Assembly: GCA_963759115.1 (NCBI GenBank)
Contig: CAVWXT010000005.1
Location: 434,001 to 498,000, forward strand
DNA: 64,000 bases
Source: CAVWXT01 sp963759115
GTDB lineage: Bacteria > Planctomycetota > Planctomycetia > Pirellulales > Thermoguttaceae
Direction of reading: 5' to 3'
Within the stretch, counting starts at the first letter, position 1; each line of letters begins with the position of its first letter. A program made the position numbers and the translations under genes. The notes beneath the pieces are model-generated. The model saw nothing but the letters and a program-made list of their open reading frames with translations, was not told where the DNA came from and made no database searches. Shown piece by piece: positions 10,944 through 20,118 of this stretch.

Positions 10944-12596
10944 CTAAACGTTCTCCACCGTCGAGGTGCAACCGCTGTCGAGGCAGGTCAGCGGAGTAGC
11001 GATCGGCCGTTCGACGAAGGCGGCGAGTTTTTTGGCCCGCGTGGGATGTTGCAGCATTCGCACTGCCTTGTTCTCGATCTGACGGACGCGCTCGCGCGTC
11101 ACGGAGAAGATCTTGCCGACCTCCTCAAGCGTGTAGGCGTAGCCGTCGGCCAGGCCGTACCGCAGGCGAAGGATCTCCCGCTCGCGGTAGTCGAGGGCTT
11201 CGAGGACCTCGGCAATCCGCGTTTTCAGCAGCGAGTGGCTGATCTCCAGCAACGGGTCGTCCTCGCGGTGGTCTTGCAGGAACTCGCCGAAATACGTGTC
11301 GTCGTGGTCGCCTACCGGTTGGTCGAGCGAGAGCGGCTGCCGCGTCATCCGCAGCACGCATTCGGTTTCTTCGGCGGTAAGCCCCGCGGCCTGGGCCGTC
11401 TCCTCGAGCGTCGGCTCGCTGCCGTGCGATTGAATGAGATCGCGCGTCGCGTTGCGGACGCGGGCCATGTTTTCGATCATGTGGATCGGCACGCGGATCG
11501 TCCGGCTGTGGTCGGCGATGGCGCGGGTAATCGCCTGACGAATCCACCAGGTGGCATAGGTGGAGAACTTGTAGCCGCGGGCACACTCGAACTTGTCGAC
11601 GGCCCGCATCAGCCCCGTGTTGCCTTCCTGGATCAGGTCGAGGAAGCTCATGCCGCGGTTGCGATAGCGTTTGGCGATCGAGACCACCAGGCGGAGGTTG
11701 CCGGCGGAGAGTTCCCGTTTCGCGGCCTCGTAGTGCTTGGCGAGCGCGGCAACCCGGGCGAGCCGGCGGCGGAGGGTGGCCGGGCTCTCTTGCGCGGTCC
11801 GCATCAGGTAGCACAGTTCTCTGCGGAGCTCGGCGGCGCGGGCCAAGTCGTCCTCGTCGCGGCAGGGCGCGGCCAGTTGTTGGCGGATCGCATCCGCCCG
11901 CTGCGAGATCTGCTTGAGCTTCTCCAGCAGCGGTTGCAACCGCTGGATTCGGAGGCCCATCTCTTCGACGAGCCGCACGGCCTTGACGCGGCGGTTCAAC
12001 AGTCTCCGCCATGCCGCACGGCGCTCTTTGGTCGGCTGGCGGCGGCTGATGGCCAACGCGAAGTCGCGTTTGTTCTGCAACATCAAGTGGTGCAGCGTTT
12101 GCAGGTTCGGCCCCAGCACTTTCAACAGCCGCGTCTTCTCGCGGAGGTTAATCACCGAGACCTCGATCGTGCGGTCCAGGCGGAGCTTGTTGTCGCGGAC
12201 GTCCTCCAGCAGACCGATGGCCGCCTGAAGCACGTAGTCGCTCGCCAGCATGCAATAGCGGAAGCGGCGCCGGCCGCGCTCGATGCGCTTGGCGACGGCA
12301 ATCTCTTGCTGCTGGGTGAGCAAGGGAATCTCGCCCATCTGCATCAGGTAGATCCGCACCGGGTCGTCGATTTGATCGTCCTCGCCCGTGGGCTCGACGT
12401 CCGACTCGTCTTCGAGCGCCGCATCGAGCTCGTCGGTGTCGACGGGCGGGGCGTGGGCCTCGAACTCCTCGTCGGCAAACGGCTCGCCGAACGACTCCTC
12501 GGCGGACGACCGCTGGCGGTTGCGATCGAGGCGAACGGCCGGATGCCGGGATCGGGTCTTGCGGGGGGCGGGTTGGCGGCGGCGAGATTGGCTCAT
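10944..12596 (-). CDS. RNA polymerase sigma-70 family factor (principal-type, RpoD-like)
   Basis: All core regions are present in order: 1.2 (DDPVRIYLMQMGEIPLLTQQ), a large charged insert of about 150 residues, region 2 (NLRLVVSIAKRYRNRGMSFL, LIQEGNTGLMRAVDKFE, YKFSTYATWWIRQAITRA), region 3 (EPTLEETAQAAGLT) and region 4 (REREILRLRYGL, TRERVRQIENKAVRML). The aromatic promoter-melting residues of region 2.3 are intact. The acidic N-terminal part is short compared with E. coli RpoD. I chose the ATG at 12596 (MSQSRRRQP). An in-frame ATG at 12623 and longer starts exist, and no strong ribosome binding site settles the choice. It directs RNA polymerase to housekeeping-like promoters; planctomycetes often carry several such paralogues. 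Confidence 0.93.
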   Translation of the reverse strand: MSQSRRRQPAPRKTRSRHPAVRLDRNRQRSSAEESFGEPFADEEFEAHAPPVDTDELDAALEDESDVEPTGEDDQIDDPVRIYLMQMGEIPLLTQQQEIAVAKRIERGRRRFRYCMLASDYVLQAAIGLLEDVRDNKLRLDRTIEVSVINLREKTRLLKVLGPNLQTLHHLMLQNKRDFALAISRRQPTKERRAAWRRLLNRRVKAVRLVEEMGLRIQRLQPLLEKLKQISQRADAIRQQLAAPCRDEDDLARAAELRRELCYLMRTAQESPATLRRRLARVAALAKHYEAAKRELSAGNLRLVVSIAKRYRNRGMSFLDLIQEGNTGLMRAVDKFECARGYKFSTYATWWIRQAITRAIADHSRTIRVPIHMIENMARVRNATRDLIQSHGSEPTLEETAQAAGLTAEETECVLRMTRQPLSLDQPVGDHDDTYFGEFLQDHREDDPLLEISHSLLKTRIAEVLEALDYREREILRLRYGLADGYAYTLEEVGKIFSVTRERVRQIENKAVRMLQHPTRAKKLAAFVERPIATPLTCLDSGCTSTVENV

Positions 12597-12892
12597 GGCT
12601 TTAGGCAAGGCAGCATTCCTCATACGTGTAACCAACGGCAAGGAAGGTGGATGGGCGAAGGGTAGCAGTTCCAGGATCGCGATGGCAGAAAAAGCACTTC
12701 CGGTGCCAATCCGAACGCACCCAAGGTGCCTGAACGCAACTGCCTGCCGTGCAACAGCTTGCGACGGCTGACCAACGGGCAGGCCTATCCGGGCGAACCG
12801 CGGCGTGGGGTTTCTGCACGTCCCCACGTTGCCTTCCGGCAACGTCCGAGAAGTCGTATCGCGGGTGCTGTTCCCATCCCCTCGCCGTTTGC

Positions 12893-12898
12893 TATAAT
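12893..12898 (+). promoter_or_regulatory. Candidate -10 box (TATAAT) for rpmG
   Basis: A perfect TATAAT stands 58 bases before the rpmG start in otherwise GC-rich DNA. No good -35 hexamer is seen at 17-base spacing (GTTCCC is the match there), so this rests on the -10 alone. Confidence 0.4.
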
Positions 12899-12955
12899 TA
12901 CGGATTCGGTCCCGCCACGGGGCCATGACGTTTGATCGGTTCGGAGAGCCCCACG

Positions 12956-13120
12956 ATGGCGAAAAGCAAGAAGAAGGCCGAAGTCATTTTTCTGGTCTGC
13001 AAAGAGACGGGTGACTACAACTACACTCTCCGGCGGAAGCCAGGTGGGGAGAAGTTGAACCTGAAGAAATACTGTCCGCGGCTGCGCAAGCACACAGAAC
13101 ACGCGGAAAAGAAGAAATAG
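12956..13120 (+). CDS. rpmG: 50S ribosomal protein L33
   Basis: The protein of 54 residues matches L33 throughout: KKKAEVIFLVCKETGDYNY, RKPGGEKLNLKKYCPRLRKH. It sits on the large subunit near the E site. It has two lone Cys residues and lacks the paired CxxC motifs of zinc-binding L33, so it is the zinc-independent form. GGAGAG precedes the ATG at 12956; a longer in-frame start at 12932 has no better signal. recJ begins 13 bp downstream and may share the transcript. Confidence 0.95.
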   Translation: MAKSKKKAEVIFLVCKETGDYNYTLRRKPGGEKLNLKKYCPRLRKHTEHAEKKK

Positions 13121-13133
13121 CTGTCAGCTCCTC

Positions 13134-14915
13134 ATGACGAAACGCTGGCGCATTCACCCGCACGATTCAGATCGCATCGCGGCCCTCCAACACGCTGCGG
13201 GGATCCCGGCGGTGGTGGCCGAGTTGCTGATCTGCCGCGGCGTGGGCGATCCGGCGGCTGCCCGCGAGTTTCTCGACCCGAAGCTTTCCGCCCTGCGCGA
13301 CCCGGAACTGTTGCCCGGCTGCCGCCTTGCCGCCCAGCGCATCCATGCGGCCGTCGCCGCACGGCGTCCGATCGTCGTCTATGGCGACTACGACGTCGAC
13401 GGCATGACCGGCACGGCCATTCTCTGGTTGTGCCTCAAGCTGCTCGGCGGCGAGGTGCGTTACTACATTCCGCATCGCGTCGATGAGGGTTACGGGCTCA
13501 ACAGCGAGGCCATCCGTACCCTGGCGGCCGAGAAGGCCGAACTGCTGGTGACGGTGGATTGCGGAATCGGCAGCGTGGACGAAGCGGCGCTGGCCCGCGA
13601 ACTGGGCATCGAGCTAATCATCACCGACCATCACGAGCCTGGCCCGCGGCTGCCCGAGGCCGTGGCGATCGTCCATCCGCGTTTGCCGGGCGGCGATTAT
13701 CCCTTTGGCGGACTGAGCGGCTCGGGCGTGGCGCTCAAGCTGGCCTGGGCCCTGTGCCAGCAGGCCAGTGCGGCCAAGCGGGTTGCCCCGCGCATGAAAG
13801 ACTTCCTCCTTCAAGCCGTGGGGCTGGCCGCACTGGGCACGGTGGCCGACGTGGTGCCGCTGGTGGACGAGAACCGCGTTCTCGTGCGTCACGGTTTGGA
13901 GAGCCTGGCCAACTCGCCCACCCTCGGCATGGCCACGTTGATGAGCGTCGCCAAGGTCGCCCCGCGGAAACACCCCGACGGCAAGACGCGGCTGGACGCC
14001 GAGGACGTGGGCTTCCAGATCGCTCCCCGCTTGAACGCCGCCGGACGCCTCGGCCAGCCGCAATTGGCCGTGGAACTGCTGGTGACCGATCGTCCCGAGC
14101 GGGCCCAGGAGCTTGCCCAATACATCGACGGGCTGAACGCCACGCGGCAGACCTTGGAGCGAAGCATCCAGCTCGCGGCCACCAAACAGGCCAAGGAGTT
14201 GTTCGATCCGGCCGAGGAGGCCGCGCTGGTGCTGGCCGAACGCGGCTGGCACCCGGGCGTGATCGGCATCGTGGCCGGCCGCCTGGCCGATCGCTTCCAC
14301 CGGCCGGTGGTGATGATCTCGTGGGACAAGGCGGGGCTGCGGCCGGGCATTGGCTCCGCCCGCAGCGTGCCCGGCTTCAACCTGCACGCGGCGCTGACCG
14401 AGTGCAGCGAGTTCTTGCTGACCCACGGCGGTCACGCGGCGGCGGCCGGCTTGAAGATCGAGGAGGGCCAGCTTGCCGGCTTTCGCGGCGCGTTCTGCGA
14501 GGTGGCGGCTACACGGATTGCGTTGGAACAGCGGGTGGCCGAACTGTTCGTCGACGTGGAAGCCCCGCTAAGCGCGTTCACGCTCCAGGCCGTACAGCAG
14601 ATCGATCGGCTGGCCCCGTTTGGCCAAGGCAACGCGCGGCCGCTGCTGTGTACCACTGGCGTGACGCTGGCCGAACCGCCCAAGCCCTTGGGCAGCAGCG
14701 GGCACCACCTGGCGATGCGGCTTTCGCAGCACGGCGTAACGTTGCGGGCCGTGGCCTTCGGCGGCAGCGAGTGGGCCGATGAATTGGCGGTCGTCGAGAG
14801 TACGCTCGACGTGGCCTTTCGCCCGGTGATCAACAATTTCCGCGGCCGGCAGAGCGTCGAGTTGCACCTGATCGACTGGCGGCCCAGCGCTGCGTGCATT
14901 GGGGCGAAGGCTTAG
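13134..14915 (+). CDS. recJ: Single-stranded-DNA-specific exonuclease RecJ
   Basis: 593 residues is typical. The DHH phosphoesterase core shows motif I GDYDVDGMTG (Asp85, Asp87, Asp89), motif II VTVDCGIGS and motif III TDHHEPG (Asp165-His166-His167), which bind the Mn2+/Mg2+ ions. The DHHA1 part shows GWHPGVIGIVAGRLADRF and HGGHAAAAGL, and a C-terminal OB-like domain follows. RecJ degrades single strands 5' to 3' in recombination repair, mismatch repair and base-excision repair. The gene appears intact. Its end overlaps by 4 bp the end of the convergent membrane-protein gene. Confidence 0.96.
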   Translation: MTKRWRIHPHDSDRIAALQHAAGIPAVVAELLICRGVGDPAAAREFLDPKLSALRDPELLPGCRLAAQRIHAAVAARRPIVVYGDYDVDGMTGTAILWLCLKLLGGEVRYYIPHRVDEGYGLNSEAIRTLAAEKAELLVTVDCGIGSVDEAALARELGIELIITDHHEPGPRLPEAVAIVHPRLPGGDYPFGGLSGSGVALKLAWALCQQASAAKRVAPRMKDFLLQAVGLAALGTVADVVPLVDENRVLVRHGLESLANSPTLGMATLMSVAKVAPRKHPDGKTRLDAEDVGFQIAPRLNAAGRLGQPQLAVELLVTDRPERAQELAQYIDGLNATRQTLERSIQLAATKQAKELFDPAEEAALVLAERGWHPGVIGIVAGRLADRFHRPVVMISWDKAGLRPGIGSARSVPGFNLHAALTECSEFLLTHGGHAAAAGLKIEEGQLAGFRGAFCEVAATRIALEQRVAELFVDVEAPLSAFTLQAVQQIDRLAPFGQGNARPLLCTTGVTLAEPPKPLGSSGHHLAMRLSQHGVTLRAVAFGGSEWADELAVVESTLDVAFRPVINNFRGRQSVELHLIDWRPSAACIGAKA

Positions 14916-17356
14916 CGCGACGACTTGCCCGATGGGAGCTTGAACTCGCCGGCGGCGCCGTTGGATAGCCCGAAAGAGTTTCTCTGATCGGTCACGAGCG
15001 AGGCCCTGCTGGGGATGAAAAGGTCGATGTCGGAGAAATAGACTTTGGAGTTGCCGATGGCTCCGACGCCCACCGTGCCTTCGGTGAGCGCCGAGTCGGT
15101 CGCGTGCATCACCGGCTGCCCGTCGACGAATGCGGTCAGGGTCGTGCCCTCGACGGAGAACCCCAAAAACAAGCGGACATTGGTGCTCGATCGCGGGAGC
15201 AAAAATTCGTTGAGCACCTCGGGCGCCCGGCGAAACCGCACATTCTTCTCCGGCTCGACCGAATATTTCTGGTAGAGGATTTTCAACCGGCGGTCCTCAA
15301 GGACCAAGGCATAGTAGCCGGCATCACAGTTGCGCATAGTCAGGCAGGCGGCGCCGCTATTGCGGTTCACGAAGCATCGCACCGCCATGTCCTTGGCGAC
15401 GATCGGACAGACCAGGCAATCTTCCTGCACTTCAATGATCCAGTTGAAGTAGGAGTGGCGGCAATCGGCCACTTCCCAGCCGGTCAACTCGTTGGGCGAG
15501 CCCAGCAAGGGAAACCACTGGCCGAAGCGGACCGCCGAACGGGATGTCGCGGCCAGCGATTTCTCGCCCTCGAACTTGGCGATCTCGTCCAGGCGCTTGC
15601 CGATCTTGGCCTTGTTGAGCGCCTCGGTCACAAGGAGGTCGGCCTTCGAGTACCAGGACTTCGCATGGCGCAACACGGCCAATTTGGCGACACCCTCTTC
15701 GCTCTGTCCCACGTCCCACCATCCGTCGGCCAACACCAGTTGATCGTCGGCTTGGGCCGGCGCCGCGGCGAGCTCCTTCCCCGCCAGTACCCTGAGGCCG
15801 AGATCGCTGGCCTTGGCCAAATGCGGCAGCCCCGTCTTCCAATCGCCTTTGATGAAGCAGTAGAAGCGCCCGGCGGTCAGATTGGCCTCGGGGTCCTCGG
15901 GGGCTTCCGTCAACTTGGCCTTGGCGGCCTCGAACTCGGCCACGAGTTTGGCGGCGTTCTGGAAGTCGGGCAGGCAGGCCTTGACCCGCGCGACGAGTTC
16001 TTTGTTGTGCGCCTGCCCACCTTCGCTGATCGCCAGCTTGCCCAGATCGGCGGCCGCGGGGAAGCTGCCGGCGGCGGCGGCCTCGTCCATCAATCGAGCA
16101 GCCTGCTCGGCCAGCAAGACGTGCTGTGGCAGCGTGCGCGCCTTCTTGGCAAACGTGGCGAGGATCTCGGCTTTCATGGCCGGCGCATCGATCTGGTATC
16201 GCTCGGCCATGGCGTCAACGGCCGTGAAGGCCGCCGCGCCGTCAACAGCTTGGACGGCGGTATCGCGGGCAAGCTGGAGCAGCACGAACGTGCCGGCGTC
16301 GGCGCTCGGCGCCGACACCGCCTGTTCGAATAGCCTCCTTGCCAAAGCCAGCTTGTCCTCGGCGGTCTTGGCCTTGGCGAGATCGTCCTTGTAGAGGTCG
16401 CGGGCCAGCTTCATGGCCTGCTCTTGGTCAACGGCCCCCGGCACGGCCACCCGCTCGCGGGGCGGCTGTCGCTTGGAAGCGAAACCGTCCGGCAGGCCGG
16501 AATTGAGTTCGGCGGGCGAGCCGCGGTCAGGCGAAGCCACTGTCGTCGGGTCGGAGGACGAAGGGTTTGTGTCGGGCGTTAGCGAAAGATGGGCCTGGGC
16601 AGACTTCTTCGGCGAGGGGGCCGGCTTATCGGCCGACTTTTGCAGCGCGTCAGCCCAGGGCAGCGCCTCCACCGGGTTCTTCACCTCGGCCGTCGCGTCG
16701 CTCGCCTTGGGTCTCTTGGCGGCATCGTCGCTCTGCTTGGTCTTCTTGGCGGATTCCACGATGACACGTTGCTGCGGCTGGACGGTCGGCTCGGGTGTCG
16801 TCGGCGGGTTGGCGCTCCACTGCCAGTTGTCGATCAGCAACCACAACGCGCCGACGACCGCCACGCCGGTGATGATCTTTGCCAAAGACACGCGACTGCG
16901 CGACCGGCCAAAGAATCGGCGAGTTCGGACGGGCGCAGTCGGGTAATCCAGTTCGTCCAGCATGCCGGCAAGAAGGCCGTCGGACGGCGCGACGGCGTAT
17001 CCCTCTTCCACCGCCGCCTGATTGGCCTCGTCGGCCGCCGCTTGATTGGCCTCGTCCGCCGCCGTTTGAATCGCCTGCACCTTCGCCCGAAGTTGTTTGT
17101 CGTAGGCGGCCTTCTTGGCGGGATTCAGCAGGCCCACCCGCGCCGCGGCGACCTCGTTGAGCAGCCGTTGCGACAAGTCCGCATGTTGGCCCGTCTGGTA
17201 ATTTCGGAGATGTGCCATCCGCTGGTCGGCAGCGGCCTGGATCACGTCGGGATCGGCCTCGAAGGTCTGGATTCCCAACAGCCGATAAAAGTTCGCCGGT
17301 TGCTCGTTGGGCGGAATCCCGAGCCACTTATAATACGGATTGAAGCCTCGCCCCAT
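14912..17356 (-). CDS. Planctomycete membrane protein with J-like N-terminal domain and LamG-like C-terminus
   Basis: The N-terminus NPYYKWLGIPPNEQPANFYR, then LLGIQTFEADPDVIQ and ending in NPAKKAAYDKQL (about 1-90), resembles a DnaJ domain fused to serine/threonine kinases and membrane proteins in planctomycetes; the HPD tripeptide of true DnaJ is absent. A duplicated stretch AADEANQAAADEANQA follows. One transmembrane helix lies at about 157-177, then a Ser/Pro/Lys-rich linker. The rest, probably extracytoplasmic, is a helical region (about 300-620) and a C-terminal jelly-roll-like domain with FVDGQPVMHATDSA and GTVGVGAIGNSKVYFSDIDL, as in LamG/DUF1080 proteins. It has 814 residues and no catalytic motif I can identify. 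Confidence 0.75.
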   Translation of the reverse strand: MGRGFNPYYKWLGIPPNEQPANFYRLLGIQTFEADPDVIQAAADQRMAHLRNYQTGQHADLSQRLLNEVAAARVGLLNPAKKAAYDKQLRAKVQAIQTAADEANQAAADEANQAAVEEGYAVAPSDGLLAGMLDELDYPTAPVRTRRFFGRSRSRVSLAKIITGVAVVGALWLLIDNWQWSANPPTTPEPTVQPQQRVIVESAKKTKQSDDAAKRPKASDATAEVKNPVEALPWADALQKSADKPAPSPKKSAQAHLSLTPDTNPSSSDPTTVASPDRGSPAELNSGLPDGFASKRQPPRERVAVPGAVDQEQAMKLARDLYKDDLAKAKTAEDKLALARRLFEQAVSAPSADAGTFVLLQLARDTAVQAVDGAAAFTAVDAMAERYQIDAPAMKAEILATFAKKARTLPQHVLLAEQAARLMDEAAAAGSFPAAADLGKLAISEGGQAHNKELVARVKACLPDFQNAAKLVAEFEAAKAKLTEAPEDPEANLTAGRFYCFIKGDWKTGLPHLAKASDLGLRVLAGKELAAAPAQADDQLVLADGWWDVGQSEEGVAKLAVLRHAKSWYSKADLLVTEALNKAKIGKRLDEIAKFEGEKSLAATSRSAVRFGQWFPLLGSPNELTGWEVADCRHSYFNWIIEVQEDCLVCPIVAKDMAVRCFVNRNSGAACLTMRNCDAGYYALVLEDRRLKILYQKYSVEPEKNVRFRRAPEVLNEFLLPRSSTNVRLFLGFSVEGTTLTAFVDGQPVMHATDSALTEGTVGVGAIGNSKVYFSDIDLFIPSRASLVTDQRNSFGLSNGAAGEFKLPSGKSSR

Positions 17357-17567
17357 TACCGGATTTCCTCTTCGCTAACGCAGCTCTGTTCAAATCGGAA
17401 TTCGCTCTCTCGCAAAGCCCTCAATAGTCAGAGTAACCCGTTGGGGACGGTAGGTCAATCCCCCCCGAAACGGCCCAAGAAGGACACACGGGCAAGCACT
17501 CCAGCGTCGGCCTTCGCTCCATCCGGCCCGCGGCACTTCCCCCGATCCTCCGTGTCGAGCCCGCCGA

Positions 17568-18431
17568 TCACGTGTTGCCCCAGCATTCCAGAAACGCCTC
17601 GGGCAGGTACTGAATCAAATCACTGGCCAGCATCGACACCTGGCCCAGCTCCTCGGCAGCCAGGTCGCCGGCCAGACCGTGCAAATGGACGCCCAGCCGG
17701 GCGGCGTCGAAAGGCTCAAGGCGCTGGCAGGCCAAGGCGGTAATCAGCCCGGTGAGCACGTCGCCCGTTCCGCCGGTGGCCATGCCCGGGTTGCCCGTGG
17801 TGTTGATCGCCTGGCGCCGGCCGTCGGTCACCAGCGTGCGATGGCCTTTGAGCACCACCACGATGCCGCATCGCGCCGCCAATTGAACGGCCGCGTCGTG
17901 GCGGAGTTCGGCATCGAGCTTCCTGCCGATCAGGCGGGCGAACTCGCCAGGGTGCGGGGTGAGAATGCGAGGGCCGCCGGGGCGGACGAGCACGTCGGGC
18001 TCGGCCGCCAATGCGTTGAGGGCATCGGCGTCGAAGACCATCGGTTTCGCGATCTCCTCGTACAGCCGAGCGACGAGTTGATCGAGGTCGAAGGAGCGGC
18101 CCAAACCCGGACCGCAGGCGACGACGGTGGCCTGCTCGGCCAGTTCGGCGATGCGGCCGAACGCGCCGGCAGCGAGACGACCGGCGGCATCTGCCGGCAA
18201 GGGGATCGTCATGTAGGACGGCTCGAAGCCGGCGACGGTGTCGAGGACGGTTTCGGGCACGGCCAGCCGCACCAATCCGGCGCCGCCCCGCAGTGCCGCC
18301 ATGCCGGCCAGGGCTGCCGCTCCGGCCATGCCGCGCGACCCGCCCACAATCAATGCCAGGCCGAAATCGCCCTTGTGGGCGTCGGGCCGCCGGGGCGGAA
18401 GACGCGGCAATTCGTTTTCAGGGGAGTTCAT
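17568..18431 (-). CDS. nnrD: ADP/ATP-dependent NAD(P)H-hydrate dehydratase
   Basis: The 287 residues cover the ribokinase-like dehydratase domain: KGDFGLALIVGGSRGMAGAA, ALRGGAGLVRLAVPETV, CGPGLGRS, DADALNAL, LTPHPGEFARL, VVLKGHRTLVTDG and the nucleotide-site end GNPGMATGGTGDVLTGLI. The enzyme repairs hydrated NADH and NADPH using ADP or ATP. Only the dehydratase half is present; the epimerase (NnrE) domain often fused at the N-terminus is missing and not nearby. It lies 13 bp after larB and is likely co-transcribed. Confidence 0.93.
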   Translation of the reverse strand: MNSPENELPRLPPRRPDAHKGDFGLALIVGGSRGMAGAAALAGMAALRGGAGLVRLAVPETVLDTVAGFEPSYMTIPLPADAAGRLAAGAFGRIAELAEQATVVACGPGLGRSFDLDQLVARLYEEIAKPMVFDADALNALAAEPDVLVRPGGPRILTPHPGEFARLIGRKLDAELRHDAAVQLAARCGIVVVLKGHRTLVTDGRRQAINTTGNPGMATGGTGDVLTGLITALACQRLEPFDAARLGVHLHGLAGDLAAEELGQVSMLASDLIQYLPEAFLECWGNT

Positions 18432-18444
18432 GGTCGGAGATAGT

Positions 18445-19242
18445 TCACGTTCTCTTGCCTCTTGCCGTGGCCACGTTTCTGGCGATCAATCCGGCCAAGT
18501 AGCCGCCCTTGAAGCCGGCGTCGATGTTCACGACCGTGACGTTCGAGGCGCAACTGTTGAGCATCCCCAGTAGGGCCGCGACGCCGCCGAAGCTGGCCCC
18601 GTAGCCGATGCTGGTGGGCACGGCAATCACGGGACAGGCGACGTATCCGCCCACCACGCTGGGCAACGCCCCTTCCATACCCGCCACGACCACCACGGCA
18701 TCGGCCTCTTGCAGCAGGGGCAAATTAGCGGCCAGACGGTGCGGTCCGGCCACGCCCACATCTTGGATCAGCTTGACGGTCGCTCCGGTCCAGAGGGCCG
18801 TCTCGCGGGCCTCTTCGGCCACGGGCAGGTCGCTGGTGCCCGCGGTAACGATCGTCACCTTTCCCCCTCGTCTGTCGTTGTTTGCTTCGCACCCTTCGCG
18901 GATGCCGGGCGGCGAAATTCGGAACGTGCGGCCGATGGCGTTATGGCGTCCGGCCGGGAACTTCACGAGCAACTCGGCCGCTTGCTCCGGCGACATGCGG
19001 GTGGCGAGCACCTCGGCCCCATGCTGCAAGAGCGCTTCAAATATCTTCTGAATCGCGCCAATCGTCTTGCCTTGCGCGAAGACCACTTCCGGGAAACCGC
19101 AGCGGCGGTGGCGATCGAGGTCGACCTGGGCGTCGCCCACGTCGGCGATCGTCGGCCGGCCGGCCTTGTGGACAAACTCGTCAATCGACAACTGGCCCGC
19201 CAGCAGTTGGGCCGCTGCTTGTTCTAGTTCGTGTGGTGCCAT
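18445..19242 (-). CDS. larB: Pyridinium-3,5-biscarboxylic acid mononucleotide synthase LarB
   Basis: The protein of 265 residues has the LarB layout: a short N-terminal domain with DVGDAQVDLDRHRRCGFPEV and VVFAQGKTIGAI, then a PurE/AIR-carboxylase-like domain with VTAGTSDLPVAEEA, VVVVAGMEGALPSVVGGYV, CPVIAVPTSIGYGASFGGVA and NIDAGFKGGYLAG. LarB carboxylates nicotinic acid adenine dinucleotide in making the nickel-pincer nucleotide cofactor of lactate racemase. LarC and LarE are not in the window. It is the first gene of a pair with nnrD; both concern nicotinamide-type cofactors. Confidence 0.93.
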   Translation of the reverse strand: MAPHELEQAAAQLLAGQLSIDEFVHKAGRPTIADVGDAQVDLDRHRRCGFPEVVFAQGKTIGAIQKIFEALLQHGAEVLATRMSPEQAAELLVKFPAGRHNAIGRTFRISPPGIREGCEANNDRRGGKVTIVTAGTSDLPVAEEARETALWTGATVKLIQDVGVAGPHRLAANLPLLQEADAVVVVAGMEGALPSVVGGYVACPVIAVPTSIGYGASFGGVAALLGMLNSCASNVTVVNIDAGFKGGYLAGLIARNVATARGKRT

Positions 19243-19260
19243 TATCTCAGCGCAATCCTC

Positions 19261-19995
19261 TTAGTTGTGGCTCTCGACCTCTTCGCGAACGACCTCCGGG
19301 CACTTGGCCCAGGTTGCCTGGTAGGTTGCCTCCAGCGGCGCGGGCACATACGTGCCGGGATCGAGGAAAATGGGCAGCCCCGGCAGCAGATCGCCGAAGG
19401 CCACGGGCTCGACGTACGCTGTCTTTGGCATGTCGGCGGAGTAGGCGGCAACGGTCAGGGACTTGTCTCGCGGCAACTCAAACGGCTCCTCGCAGATCTC
19501 GTCCCAGATCGCCTTGTGGATGCCTTGCGGATCGCGCGGCGAAGGCGGAAACAGGTCGACCACCAGCATGTTGATGCCCTGCCGGAGCAGTTCCCCGGCT
19601 TTTTCGACGAACGACCGCAGGGCGTGCTGGCTGCTCTTGTTTCCCGGAGAGACGATCTCAATCACGGCGACGACTCGGCCGAGGCGGTGCTTGACCACGA
19701 TCTGGTTGGCTTTCGATACGTACAGGTCCGGCTCTGCCAAGGTCACAATCCGGGCGTGTGGCGGCGCGTCGGCCACCGCAATTCCGCCGCCGGAGACGGG
19801 CACGTCGGCCGGTTTCGCCCTTCGCTGCAAAGTTACCACGTCGGGGATGGGACCGCCGAGGATCTGCTCGGCCAGGGCGAAGAACCCCGGCGGCAGACCA
19901 CCGCCGTTAAGAGCATTGCGGATCTCGATCGTCCACGCCTGGTGAAAGTCGTGGAAGATACCCGGATCGACTTGGGTCCAATCGTGAATCGGCAT
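19261..19995 (-). CDS. DUF4058 family protein
   Basis: The conserved DUF4058 signature is clear: MPIHDWTQVDPGIFHDFHQA at the start, VSGGGIAVADAPPHARI, RVVAVIEIVSPGNKSS and INMLVVDLFPPSPRD, then LPIFLDPGTYVPAPLEATY at the end. I chose the ATG at 19995 because GGGAG stands before it and the family begins exactly there. The core (VAVIEIVSPGNK) resembles PD-(D/E)xK/Uma2-like nuclease folds, but no activity is established. No signal peptide. The family is common in cyanobacteria and planctomycetes, often in many copies. Confidence 0.88.
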   Translation of the reverse strand: MPIHDWTQVDPGIFHDFHQAWTIEIRNALNGGGLPPGFFALAEQILGGPIPDVVTLQRRAKPADVPVSGGGIAVADAPPHARIVTLAEPDLYVSKANQIVVKHRLGRVVAVIEIVSPGNKSSQHALRSFVEKAGELLRQGINMLVVDLFPPSPRDPQGIHKAIWDEICEEPFELPRDKSLTVAAYSADMPKTAYVEPVAFGDLLPGLPIFLDPGTYVPAPLEATYQATWAKCPEVVREEVESHN

Positions 19996-20118
19996 ACGTT
20001 TCTCCCAAAGGCGGGCTACCGACCTTATTGTACGCCGTTTCGAAGGCAGCGTAAACGACGGGTTGCGCACCGGCGAGCAATCACCCGGGGGCCACCGGCT
20101 TGATTCCCGTCGATTCCC

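Noticed and set aside
10896..12665. 589-codon plus-strand frame opposite the sigma factor gene
   Set aside because: Antisense shadow of a strongly conserved gene; no domain visible.
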